64,000 nt of DNA from RGIG8748 sp045544515 (GTDB lineage Bacteria; Bacillota; Clostridia; UMGS1810): the NCBI GenBank assembly GCA_045544515.1, contig JAZPZD010000021.1, positions 62,001 through 126,000 on the forward strand, in the 5' to 3' direction. Position 1 is the stretch's first letter, and each line of letters starts with the position of its first letter. Under the pieces are notes generated by a model. The model had not been told where the DNA came from, made no database searches, and saw only the letters and a list, made by a program, of their open reading frames with translations. This document shows, one piece after another, positions 23,377-31,653 of this stretch. Both the position numbers and the translations under genes were made by a program.

Positions 23377-24528
23377 ATGTATATTACAGATACTATCAAA
23401 TATATTGGCGTAGATGACAAAAAGATTGACTTATTCGAAGGACAGTACATCGTACCAAACGGAATCAGCTATAATTCATATGTCATTTTGGACGAAAAGA
23501 TAGCCGTAATGGACACTGTAGATGCCGCATTTACAGATGAGTGGCTTGATAATATAAAAACTGAATTAGACGGCAAATGTCCCGACTATCTTGTGGTACA
23601 TCACATGGAACCCGACCACTCTGCAAGTATCAGGCATTTTGCAGATGCGTATCCCGATGCAAAAATTGTATCTTCCACCAAGGCTTTTGTAATGATGAAA
23701 AACTTCTTTGGCACGGATTTTTCTGACAGACAAATAGTTGTAGGCGAAAATGACACACTTTCTTTGGGAGAGCGTACACTCACATTTTTAACAGCACCCA
23801 TGGTTCACTGGCCTGAGGTTATTGTTTCGTATGACAGCTTGGACAAGGTACTCTTTTCCGCAGACGGCTTCGGCAAATTTGGTGCACTTGATACCGACGA
23901 GGACTGGGCTTGCGAGGCAAGACGCTACTACATCGGTATTGTGGGCAAGTATGGTGCACAGGTGCAGGCTCTGCTCAAAAAAGCCCAAGCTCTTGACATA
24001 AATATTATCTGCCCTCTGCACGGTCCTGTGCTTACAGAAAATCTGGGATATTATATAAATCTCTATGACATATGGTCAAGCTACAAACCTGAACAAGAAG
24101 GCGTGCTTATTGCATATACCTCTGTATACGGCAACACCAAAAAGGCAGCAATGCTTCTTGGCGACAAGCTAAAGGAGTTTGGATGCCCCAAGGTTGCACT
24201 TGTCGATCTTGCAAGATATGATATGGCAGAGGCGGTGGAGGATGCCTTTAAGCTATCCAAGATGGTTCTGGCAACCACCACATACAATGCGGACATATTC
24301 CCGCATATGAGGGAATTTATAAATCATTTAACCGAGCGAAACTATTCCAACCGAACCGTAGCATTTATGGAAAACGGCAGTTGGGCACCGGTAGCTGCAA
24401 AAAAGATGAAAGAAATGCTTGAAAAGTGCAAAAATCTAGACTTTGCACAGACAGAGGTCAAAATCCTCTCTGCATTAAACGAAGATAGCAAGAAACAAAT
24501 AGAACTTCTTGCGAAAGAACTTAAATAA
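23377..24528 (+). CDS. fprA: FprA-type flavodiiron protein
   Basis: 383 residues, two domains. The N-terminal metallo-beta-lactamase-like diiron domain has HHMEPDHSAS (His76, Glu78, Asp80, His81) and later CPLHGPVL; the C-terminal flavodoxin domain begins near 246 with IAYTSVYGNTKKAA. Such proteins reduce O2 or NO to water or N2O using electrons from rubredoxin or F420/NADH partners, and mark anaerobes that meet oxygen. 10 nt after the NSS transporter, behind GAGGTGA. Confidence 0.95.
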   Translation: MYITDTIKYIGVDDKKIDLFEGQYIVPNGISYNSYVILDEKIAVMDTVDAAFTDEWLDNIKTELDGKCPDYLVVHHMEPDHSASIRHFADAYPDAKIVSSTKAFVMMKNFFGTDFSDRQIVVGENDTLSLGERTLTFLTAPMVHWPEVIVSYDSLDKVLFSADGFGKFGALDTDEDWACEARRYYIGIVGKYGAQVQALLKKAQALDINIICPLHGPVLTENLGYYINLYDIWSSYKPEQEGVLIAYTSVYGNTKKAAMLLGDKLKEFGCPKVALVDLARYDMAEAVEDAFKLSKMVLATTTYNADIFPHMREFINHLTERNYSNRTVAFMENGSWAPVAAKKMKEMLEKCKNLDFAQTEVKILSALNEDSKKQIELLAKELK

Positions 24529-24538
24529 GAGCTAACAA

Positions 24539-24583
24539 AACACCTTTTGACTGCATATTATGGCAGTGCGGAGGTGTTTTTTT
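24539..24583 (+). terminator. terminator after fprA that contains the next gene's ribosome binding site
   Basis: AACACCT (24539-24545) pairs with AGGTGTT (24572-24578); ACTGC (24550-24554) pairs with GCAGT (24563-24567) across a 4x4 internal loop; seven T follow to 24583. The 3' arm is also the GGAGGTG site of the subtilisin gene that starts at 24584. Confidence 0.7.
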
Positions 24584-25555
24584 GTGCACGAATTTGAAGT
24601 AAGCCGCTGCAAAGTGATAAAGGTCGCAGACAAAACCGAAAGAGAAATAGTAGATTACGGTGTGAGAATGGTCGGAGCTCCGCTTGAATGGAACGAAACA
24701 GAGGGAGAAAATGTAAAGGTAGGGATAATAGATACAGGAATAGATACAGACCATATAGAACTGAAAAACAGAATAAAAGACGGGGTCAATTTTTCGGGAG
24801 GCAAAAAAGACAATTTTGAGGACGAAAACGGTCACGGAACACACATTGCAGGGATAGTTGCCGCAGAAAAAAACGGGGTAGGCGTCGTGGGCGTTGCACC
24901 AAAGGCGGATTTGTATATCGCCAAGGCATTTGGTGCAGGCGGAAAGACGGACTACACCGCCATAGAAAAAAGTGTGAGGTGGATGGAAGACAAAAAGGTT
25001 GATGTAATAAATATGTCGTTTTCTTCGGGGTATACCTCTGCCGGATACCGTTCGCTGATATATAACGCACACGAGAAAGGGATAAGTATCATCTGTGCAG
25101 CGGGCAACGAGGGCGAATTTGGCAACAATACGATAGGCTACCCTGCAAACTTTCCCGAAACTGTTGCAGTATCTGCAGTGGATATTAACAGAAACATAGC
25201 GGATTTCAGCTCTCGCGGAAAAGCGGCAGAGATCTGTGCGGCGGGGATAGATATTTATTCCACATATTTAGGCGGTGGATATGCTCTCCTTAGCGGAACA
25301 TCTATGGCTTGTCCGATTATAACAGGTGCAGTTGCCATCTTACAGTCAAAAGGCTATATGAGATACGGCAGAAGATTAACTCCCGAGGAGATAAGACTTC
25401 TGCTTAATATCTATACAGAAAAACACGGGAGCTACGGCAGGGATAACAGATATGGCTACGGTATATTTTCCTTTGGGAGAATAGCGACAGAGGACTATAT
25501 ATACTCTGCAGTAAGACACGCCAGAAAAAAGTCAATTCTGGCAATGTTCAAATAA
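24584..25555 (+). CDS. intracellular subtilisin-like serine protease (S8)
   Basis: 323 residues from GTG, MHEFEVSRCKVIKVADK. Catalytic triad Asp50 (VGIIDTGIDTDH), His84 (NGHGTHIAGI) and Ser240 (SGTSMACP), with oxyanion Asn175 (AAGNEG). No signal peptide, so it resembles intracellular serine proteases. The frame is open to an ATG at 24560, but that codon has no ribosome binding site and lies in the hairpin loop, whereas GGAGGTG sits 7 nt before the GTG. Expression must pass or refold the terminator hairpin. Confidence 0.9.
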   Translation: MHEFEVSRCKVIKVADKTEREIVDYGVRMVGAPLEWNETEGENVKVGIIDTGIDTDHIELKNRIKDGVNFSGGKKDNFEDENGHGTHIAGIVAAEKNGVGVVGVAPKADLYIAKAFGAGGKTDYTAIEKSVRWMEDKKVDVINMSFSSGYTSAGYRSLIYNAHEKGISIICAAGNEGEFGNNTIGYPANFPETVAVSAVDINRNIADFSSRGKAAEICAAGIDIYSTYLGGGYALLSGTSMACPIITGAVAILQSKGYMRYGRRLTPEEIRLLLNIYTEKHGSYGRDNRYGYGIFSFGRIATEDYIYSAVRHARKKSILAMFK

Positions 25556-25589
25556 AACCGCTGCAAAACGATTGCTCTGCAGCGGTTTT
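25554..25589. terminator. bidirectional terminator between convergent genes
   Basis: AAAACCGCTGCA (25554-25565) pairs perfectly with TGCAGCGGTTTT (25578-25589), T-rich on both strands; serves the subtilisin gene (plus) and the nucleotidyltransferase (minus). Confidence 0.85.
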
Positions 25590-25594
25590 TGCGG

Positions 25595-26335
25595 TTATTT
25601 TATGTTTTTGAAAATTTCGTTGGCTTCTTCATAAGACTGCGGTGTGCCTATATCATAGAATTCGCCCTCAAAAGAGTAGGTGTAAATAGGCTTTAATTTA
25701 TGAAGCCACGACGGAAAGTGCCCCGGAGCATCGGGGTTGTTTCCCTCGTCTAAATATTTTTTAAACATCGGTATTGTATCCTTTTTGTATATGTATGCAG
25801 CGTAGGACACAAGATTGCTAACGGGAACAGGCGGTTTTTCTACCATATCGATTACTCTTCCGTCAGGTGATAGGATGACATTTGCCATTCGTTTGAGGTC
25901 TTCTTCCGAGTCGATTATCTGTGTAAGAAGCATATCGGTATTTTTTGCCTTGAATTCGTTGTAATAATTGACAAGAGGAAAAGAGAATATACTGTCACTT
26001 GCCATTACGAGTATGTCATCATCTATTTTGAGTGTGTCTAATGCAAAGTATATATCGCCTATTGCACCCAATTTGTTTGAGTCGTCTGTTGTGTTGTCGT
26101 CAAGAACGGTTATTTTGAGCTTGCTGTCGTAATTGTTTTTCCACTCCACAAAATTATTGTAGAACTTTTTGTTACTTACAATCACTATCTCATCAACCGC
26201 ATCTATGGTGGCGATTTCGTCTGTGATGTAGTTTAATATAGGCTTATTTGCAATTGGCAAAAGTGCCTTGGGTGTGTTTAGCGTAAGAGGGTAGAGCCTT
26301 GTTGCATAGCCTGCTGCAAGAATTATAGCTTTCAT
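25595..26335 (-). CDS. sugar-phosphate nucleotidyltransferase
   Basis: 246 residues. N-terminal ILAAGYATRLYPLTLNTPKA is the nucleotide-binding signature of NDP-sugar pyrophosphorylases; VMASDS and VEKPP are further blocks. It would couple NTP and a sugar-1-phosphate to give an NDP-sugar; the sugar is unknown. Clearly paralogous to the enzyme at 57586-58323 in the polysaccharide locus (shared GYATRLYPLT, later EWAKT/EWKNN region, LGA, DAPG and YDIG motifs). Behind GGAGG with a promoter at 26362-26390. Confidence 0.88.
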   Translation of the reverse strand: MKAIILAAGYATRLYPLTLNTPKALLPIANKPILNYITDEIATIDAVDEIVIVSNKKFYNNFVEWKNNYDSKLKITVLDDNTTDDSNKLGAIGDIYFALDTLKIDDDILVMASDSIFSFPLVNYYNEFKAKNTDMLLTQIIDSEEDLKRMANVILSPDGRVIDMVEKPPVPVSNLVSYAAYIYKKDTIPMFKKYLDEGNNPDAPGHFPSWLHKLKPIYTYSFEGEFYDIGTPQSYEEANEIFKNIK

Positions 26336-26361
26336 AATTTTCCTCCGTTTGTTTTTTTATC

Positions 26362-26390
26362 AGTATATCACATAATTTCCGAGTTGGCAA
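26362..26390 (-). promoter_or_regulatory. promoter of the nucleotidyltransferase
   Basis: Minus strand TTGCCA (26385-26390), 17-nt spacer, TATACT (26362-26367). It abuts the end of spoIIID, so the two minus-strand genes can be expressed separately. Confidence 0.65.
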
Positions 26391-26397
26391 CACCAAT

Positions 26398-26652
26398 TTA
26401 TATGCCTGATTTGTATTTGTTTTTGGTAGCTATGCCGCCTCTTATGTGCCTTTCTGCTTTGTTTATATCCAAAAGCTTTTTTGCTTCAGATGCAAGGGTG
26501 GGGTTTATTTTGGCAAGCCTTTCGCTTATATCTTTATGTACGGTACTTTTTGATACACCAAACTTTTTTGCGGCACTGCGTACGGTTAAGCGGTATTTAA
26601 CCATATACTGTCCTATTGTAACGGCCCTTTCGGATATATAATCCTTCAACAA
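26398..26652 (-). CDS. spoIIID: stage III sporulation DNA-binding regulator SpoIIID
   Basis: 84 residues: ERAVTIGQYMVKYRLTVRSA then AKKFGVSKSTVHKDISERL, a canonical SpoIIID helix-turn-helix, and the basic C-terminal RHIRGGIATKNKYK. SpoIIID is a mother-cell regulator made under SigE that modulates many mother-cell genes. This is the clearest evidence that the host forms endospores. Likely TTG start (two consecutive TTG codons) behind AAGGA. I could not pick a convincing SigE promoter upstream by eye. Confidence 0.95.
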   Translation of the reverse strand: MLKDYISERAVTIGQYMVKYRLTVRSAAKKFGVSKSTVHKDISERLAKINPTLASEAKKLLDINKAERHIRGGIATKNKYKSGI

Positions 26653-26767
26653 AATCAGTCCTTCCTGACATTTACGCGTATTGGTAAAATATATGTTTAA
26701 AAAATCAAAAATATAACAAAGCTCAAAAGCAGGAAAAATCCAACAAAAACAGCAGATTGAATTTGAA

Positions 26768-26808
26768 CATTATATTACTTGAAATTTGTGAAATTCTGTA
26801 ATATAATG
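26768..26808 (+). promoter_or_regulatory. promoter with 11-bp inverted repeat upstream of the GGDEF gene
   Basis: TTGAAA (26779-26784), 17-nt spacer, TATAAT (26802-26807). The core is framed by a perfect inverted repeat, CATTATATTAC (26768-26778) and GTAATATAATG (26798-26808), which covers the -10 box and abuts the -35 box: a plausible operator. Confidence 0.7.
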
Positions 26809-26844
26809 GTTATATATACTAATTTATGAAAGAAGATAATGTAG

Positions 26845-29145
26845 ATGGCAACAAGCTACGGAAAGACAAAACACAAACAAAACAATATTTTGTATACGGT
26901 GGTTACCGCAATTTTAATCTGTTCTGTATTTCTGTCTATGGTGGGCTATTTCTATAACGAGGCAGAAGACGAAGCCTATGAAATGCTCCATGTGCAGACC
27001 AAGCAGATTAAGGACGATTTGGTATTACAGATAAAGTCTGACAGAGAGAACCTTATAACAATGGCCAACTTTGCATCAAGGCTGTATGCTGACGGAAAGG
27101 GATATGACAGGATGTTTGAGTCCTTTAAACCGATAGGATTGTTTTCAAATATCGGTATCTTAAATCCCGATAACATCTTTGTCACCAAGGCCGGCACAAT
27201 CGATTTGAGCGGAAAGATTTCCTTTGAAGACGAGGCACAAAGAGGCGAATACATAAGCGGAAGAGTAGTAGACCTTACCAATGGCGGCAAAGAAATCGTA
27301 AGAAGTGCCGTTCCCATCAAAGTTGATGACAGAGTTGTGGGAGTTTTGTACGGGGTTATCAAGCTCGAAACCTTGAGCAACAAATACAACACTATGGCAA
27401 AAGAGCTTGATGCACAGCTTTTTGTGTACGATAAAGACACGGGGAAATTTGTCATAGATACTATCGACAAAAACCCGGGCGAGCTCTCGCAGTTTGAGAC
27501 CCGTGAATACAACGAAGGATATTCGTATGAGGATTTAGTAACCGAAGATAAGGGATATACTTCGTTTAAATCAATATTTACCGGCGAAGATTTGTATGTT
27601 CATTATTCCACTTTGGAAGATTTCGGATGGGGCATAATGCTTGCCCGCTACGAAACACAGGTGTTTGCAAAAACTCATGTTATATCAAGAGTTTTGCTTT
27701 GTTTCTTCCTGGCGATGGTACTTGTTATGGTTTTGTACCTGATGTTTATATTAAACACCGAGAAATTAAGAGCAAAGGTAACATATGAATCATCAAGCAT
27801 AAGAAAGCTTCTTCTGGAAATCAATCAACAGCACACAAGCACCTTTGAGGCGTTAAAGACTATATGCCAGTTTTCTAATTCGAGGTCATCTTTCTTTGTG
27901 GATACAGACGGCGAAGACTATCACTACATTTTGCCGGCTCTAACGGATAAACTTCTGTGCAACGAGGAAAGAAGATTTTTTGTAGGCGAGCTTTTCAGAT
28001 ATGCAGCAAGCTATAACAGTGTAAACAAAAATCTGGTTGGGATTATGTGTATAATTCCAAACGCACACCTTGAACAGACAAATGAAAGACTATACAAGTT
28101 TTTGAAAACCAATGACATCAGAGAGGTTTCCCTTGCAATTATTACCGAAAAGAACAATCACATGAGTATTCTTGGCGTTATTAACCCCAAAAAGAGCAAG
28201 ACCTCGAGAATGCTGTTGGAAGATGTTGCGGTTTGTTTTTCAATTGCGATATACAACAAAAACCATCTCAACAGGACCGAGCTTGCCGCTACGACAGATT
28301 CGCTTACAGGAGCTCTTAACAGGGTTTCTTACAAAAAGGATATTTTGACATTGGACGAAGAAAAACCCGAGAATTTTGCTTGCATATATATAGATGTCAA
28401 TGAGCTTCATATCCGAAACAACAAATACGGACACGCCGCAGGCGACGAAATGCTTATATATATCGCCAATACGCTCAAGGAAGTATTTTTTGGTAACAGC
28501 ATCTACCGTATGGGCGGCGACGAGTTTTTGGTTTTTGCAAAAAACACTACCCAGGAACGCATCAAAAATAATATTGGAATATTTATAGAACAGTTAAAAA
28601 CTAAAGGCTACCATGTTGCCATCGGTACATCGTTTAGAACACAAAATGTAAATTGTGACGAAATAGTACGCGAAGCCGAAAAGAGAATGTACGAAGCAAA
28701 GGCTCAATATTACCAGGAAAAAAACAATTTGCATATGTCAAAAGAAGATGATGAAAAATATACCCAGTTAAAGACAGGTATTTTGGAGATTGATGCTATG
28801 ATATCTGTCCTCAAAGAGCATTACAACGGCATTTACCGAGTTTCTCTCGAAACGGACAACGCGCGAAGAATTCTGATGCCGTCGTATCTTGGATACAAGG
28901 AAAACGAAGAAAACTTTTCGAATCTTCTCAAAAAGTATATAGACGAGTTGGTGCATCCCGATTATCACAGAGCAGTAATAAGCTTTCTTAATTATGACGC
29001 AATCAAAAGACAACTGTCCGAAGGCAAAACACCCTCTATTACATACCAGAAGGTTAACGATGAAAAAGTGACACTTACTATTTATCCGCTTGGCGAAGAA
29101 ACAGACAATGTCAATGAAACCCTTTGGGTTTTTGCAAAGGATTAA
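26845..29145 (+). CDS. membrane sensor diguanylate cyclase (GGDEF)
   Basis: 766 residues. TM1 (about 17-38), an extracytoplasmic dCache/PAS-like sensor region (about 40-275, ending in EDLYVHYSTLEDFGWGIM), TM2 (about 279-303), a linker region, then a GGDEF domain with MGGDEF at 557-561, so it should make cyclic di-GMP. About 130 further residues follow the GGDEF core and may be a degenerate PAS-like module. No RxxD inhibitory site is evident before GGDEF. Adjacent to an EAL protein (29258) and preceded by a palindromic promoter. Confidence 0.9.
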   Translation: MATSYGKTKHKQNNILYTVVTAILICSVFLSMVGYFYNEAEDEAYEMLHVQTKQIKDDLVLQIKSDRENLITMANFASRLYADGKGYDRMFESFKPIGLFSNIGILNPDNIFVTKAGTIDLSGKISFEDEAQRGEYISGRVVDLTNGGKEIVRSAVPIKVDDRVVGVLYGVIKLETLSNKYNTMAKELDAQLFVYDKDTGKFVIDTIDKNPGELSQFETREYNEGYSYEDLVTEDKGYTSFKSIFTGEDLYVHYSTLEDFGWGIMLARYETQVFAKTHVISRVLLCFFLAMVLVMVLYLMFILNTEKLRAKVTYESSSIRKLLLEINQQHTSTFEALKTICQFSNSRSSFFVDTDGEDYHYILPALTDKLLCNEERRFFVGELFRYAASYNSVNKNLVGIMCIIPNAHLEQTNERLYKFLKTNDIREVSLAIITEKNNHMSILGVINPKKSKTSRMLLEDVAVCFSIAIYNKNHLNRTELAATTDSLTGALNRVSYKKDILTLDEEKPENFACIYIDVNELHIRNNKYGHAAGDEMLIYIANTLKEVFFGNSIYRMGGDEFLVFAKNTTQERIKNNIGIFIEQLKTKGYHVAIGTSFRTQNVNCDEIVREAEKRMYEAKAQYYQEKNNLHMSKEDDEKYTQLKTGILEIDAMISVLKEHYNGIYRVSLETDNARRILMPSYLGYKENEENFSNLLKKYIDELVHPDYHRAVISFLNYDAIKRQLSEGKTPSITYQKVNDEKVTLTIYPLGEETDNVNETLWVFAKD

Positions 29146-29257
29146 TGCTTTTTTTGAAAAAAATGCATCTTGTCAAACGCTGCAAAATAGCAATAACCCT
29201 ACACTACGAATATTATACATCAGTTGTAATTATTAAATAGATAGGGACTAATGGAAA

Positions 29258-30082
29258 ATGAATTATAAGTTTAACAAAAAACCTGACACATATTTTGAAC
29301 ATGCAGATATGGAAGTAAATGAGAATATTCAAAATATTTTGAAAGGTCTTGAAAATGATGAATTCAAGATGTATCTTCAATTTATTGTGGACAACAAAAC
29401 CAAGAAAATTGTAGCTGCCGAAGCACTTTCAAGGTGGATTAGCAAAGAAAAAGGCATCATCGGTCCGGGTAATTACATCTCAATTATGGAAGATACCGGT
29501 CTTATAACGAGGCACGATTTTTATATGTTTTCTTTGGCGTGCAGACAGCTTGAAAAATGGAAAAACACAAGGTACGAGGATATATCCATTTCTTGTAACT
29601 TTACGAGGATAACTCTTTCGGAGGAGGATTTTGCAGAAAATCTCAAAAACATCTGCGAAAAATACGATTTCGACAGGTCCAAACTCGCCATAGAGATAAC
29701 AGAAGATGCAATGGAAAAGGATATGGGTATTGCTACCAGAAATGTTTTGGTTTGCAAAGAGCTTGGTTTCAAGGTATATCTCGACGATCTTGGATGCGGA
29801 TACACATCACTGTCCAATTTGTGCGATTATCCCATCGATGTTGTAAAAATTGACCGCGACATTTTGCTTAAAACCGAAACCCAAAGGGGCAGGGACCTGT
29901 TTTCCGGTATCATTGCTCTGGCACACTGCATAGGTGCACAGGTTGTCTGCGAGGGTGTGGAAACCGAGGGGCAAAACACCTTGGTATCCGAAACCAAGTG
30001 CGACTATATTCAGGGCTGGTACTATTCGAAGGCACTTCCGCCGGAAGAGTGCGAACTGTTTGCAAACAGTTATTCTGCTTGA
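29258..30082 (+). CDS. EAL-domain cyclic di-GMP phosphodiesterase
   Basis: 274 residues, almost only an EAL domain. Key residues are present: EALSRW (Glu55), the Asn of SCNFTR, Glu of AIEITEDAM, the DDLGCGYTS loop with the paired Asp, KIDRDIL, and EGVET; the tail QGWYYSKALP is typical. It should hydrolyse cyclic di-GMP made by the neighbouring GGDEF protein. No sensor or membrane segment of its own. 112-nt gap from the cyclase; no clear separate promoter seen. Confidence 0.92.
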   Translation: MNYKFNKKPDTYFEHADMEVNENIQNILKGLENDEFKMYLQFIVDNKTKKIVAAEALSRWISKEKGIIGPGNYISIMEDTGLITRHDFYMFSLACRQLEKWKNTRYEDISISCNFTRITLSEEDFAENLKNICEKYDFDRSKLAIEITEDAMEKDMGIATRNVLVCKELGFKVYLDDLGCGYTSLSNLCDYPIDVVKIDRDILLKTETQRGRDLFSGIIALAHCIGAQVVCEGVETEGQNTLVSETKCDYIQGWYYSKALPPEECELFANSYSA

Positions 30083-30098
30083 TTGGTACAAAAATTTA

Positions 30099-30138
30099 AT
30101 CCCGAAAGCGATATCAAAAAACGCTTTCGGGATTTTTT
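30099..30138. terminator. terminator between the EAL gene and malQ
   Basis: ATCCCGAAAGCG (30099-30110) pairs perfectly with CGCTTTCGGGAT (30122-30133), followed by a T run on the plus strand; it abuts the malQ stop codon and probably acts in both directions. Confidence 0.9.
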
Positions 30139-31628
30139 TATATTCTTCCAAATATTGTCGTCATTTCTTTTATTTTGTCGGATAGATTTTTTGTAAGCAT
30201 ATCCCTTTCCAAACGCCATTTCCAGTTCCCACCGTTTGTGGAGGGGGTGTTAATTCTTGCATCGTCGTCAAGACCCAGCCAGTCCTGCATAGGAACAATA
30301 CATATCTTTGCATTTGACCGCATAATGAGTGCTATAAGCGGAAGATGCATTTTATTCATCGGGGTGTAAAAATCGCAAAGGTATCTTCTTACCTGCGAGC
30401 GTTCCTCGTCTGAAATGGTTTCGAACCAGGAGGATATGGTCTGATTGTCGTGGGTGCCCGTGTAGGCAATAGAGTTTTCGGGGTAATTGTGGGGCAGATA
30501 GTCGCCCGAAAACCCTGTATCCCTTGCATCAAAGGCAAATTCCAGCACTTTCATACCCGGGAATGAGCACTCCTGCAAAAGAGCCTTTACCCCCTCGGTC
30601 ACAAACCCCAGATCTTCGGCTATGATGCTTTGTTTCAGCGTTTTTTGGTATATAAATCTAAAGAGCTCTGCACCCGGACCGTCTTTCCATACGCCGTCCT
30701 TGGCGGTGGGGGAGCCGTACTCTATTGCATAATATTTGTGAAAACCGCGAAAATGGTCCATCCTTACCACATCATACATTCCGTATGCAAACCTCATACG
30801 CTCTGCCCACCACGAATACCCGTTTTCTCTGTGCTTTTCCCATTTGTATAGGGGATTGCCCCACAGTTGACCGTCCTTTGAAAATCCGTCGGGCGGGCAT
30901 CCTGCCACAAAGTTTGGGGTTAAATCGTCATCGAGGTCAAAAAGGGCGGAGTTTGCCCACACATCACAGCTGTCGTAGGAGACATATATGGGTATATCGC
31001 CTATTATAGAAATGCCGTTTTCGTTTGCGTAGGCTTTGAGCCTTTTCCACTGCTCAAAAAACTTGAATTGAACAAATTTCCAAAATTGTATTTCATCCTT
31101 CAGCTCGGTGCGGTAGCGGTCAAGAGCACCATCTTCTCTCAACTTTATGTCTGTGTCCCACAGGTGCCAGCTTTTTTGACCGAATTTGTACTTTAGCGAC
31201 ATAAAGAGGGCATAGTCGTCGAGCCAGAAGGCGTTTTCCTTTGTGAATATGTCATAATTCATATTTCCCAAGAGCGAGCATCTGGAAAAAGCTTTTTTTA
31301 ACAGCTCAAAGCGGTTGTAAAATTGCTTTTCGTAATCTATGCTTTTTTCGTCGTTTCCAAAATCCAGACTTTCGCACTCGTCTCTGGTAATGAGGTTTTC
31401 TTCCCTTAAAGCCTCGGGACTTATCATATAGGGATTTCCTGCAAATGTGGAAAAAGACTGATACGGCGAGTCGCCAAATCCCGTGGGGCACAGGGGGAGT
31501 ATTTGCCAATACGATTGAGCTGAACTTTTAAGAAAATCCACAAACTCATATGCTGACTTGGAAAAACATCCTATGCCGTAATCTGACGGAAGAGAGGTAA
31601 CAGGCAGAAGAATTCCGGATTTTTTGAT
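30138..31628 (-). CDS. malQ: 4-alpha-glucanotransferase, apparent AUC start codon
   Basis: Amylomaltase that transfers alpha-1,4-glucan segments in maltodextrin use. From GTG at 31541 the protein would begin at MDFLKSSAQSYWQ and lack the conserved N-terminus. The frame stays open upstream and encodes KKSGILLPVTSLPSDYGIG, exactly the MalQ N-terminal block. An AGGAGG site lies 8 nt before an ATC at 31626-31628; an in-frame stop lies five codons further upstream and no ATG/GTG/TTG is available between. I therefore place the start at ATC (496 residues). Later blocks DIPIYVSYDSCDVW, VRMDHFRGF, IIAEDLGF and YTGTHDNQT are present. Last gene of the glgP operon. Confidence 0.88.
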   Translation of the reverse strand: MKKSGILLPVTSLPSDYGIGCFSKSAYEFVDFLKSSAQSYWQILPLCPTGFGDSPYQSFSTFAGNPYMISPEALREENLITRDECESLDFGNDEKSIDYEKQFYNRFELLKKAFSRCSLLGNMNYDIFTKENAFWLDDYALFMSLKYKFGQKSWHLWDTDIKLREDGALDRYRTELKDEIQFWKFVQFKFFEQWKRLKAYANENGISIIGDIPIYVSYDSCDVWANSALFDLDDDLTPNFVAGCPPDGFSKDGQLWGNPLYKWEKHRENGYSWWAERMRFAYGMYDVVRMDHFRGFHKYYAIEYGSPTAKDGVWKDGPGAELFRFIYQKTLKQSIIAEDLGFVTEGVKALLQECSFPGMKVLEFAFDARDTGFSGDYLPHNYPENSIAYTGTHDNQTISSWFETISDEERSQVRRYLCDFYTPMNKMHLPLIALIMRSNAKICIVPMQDWLGLDDDARINTPSTNGGNWKWRLERDMLTKNLSDKIKEMTTIFGRI

Positions 31629-31653
31629 AGATACCGCCTCCTAATGAAATTTA

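Noticed and set aside
24560..24583. Upstream ATG start for the subtilisin
   Set aside because: It lies in the terminator loop without a ribosome binding site; GTG at 24584 has GGAGGTG at good spacing.
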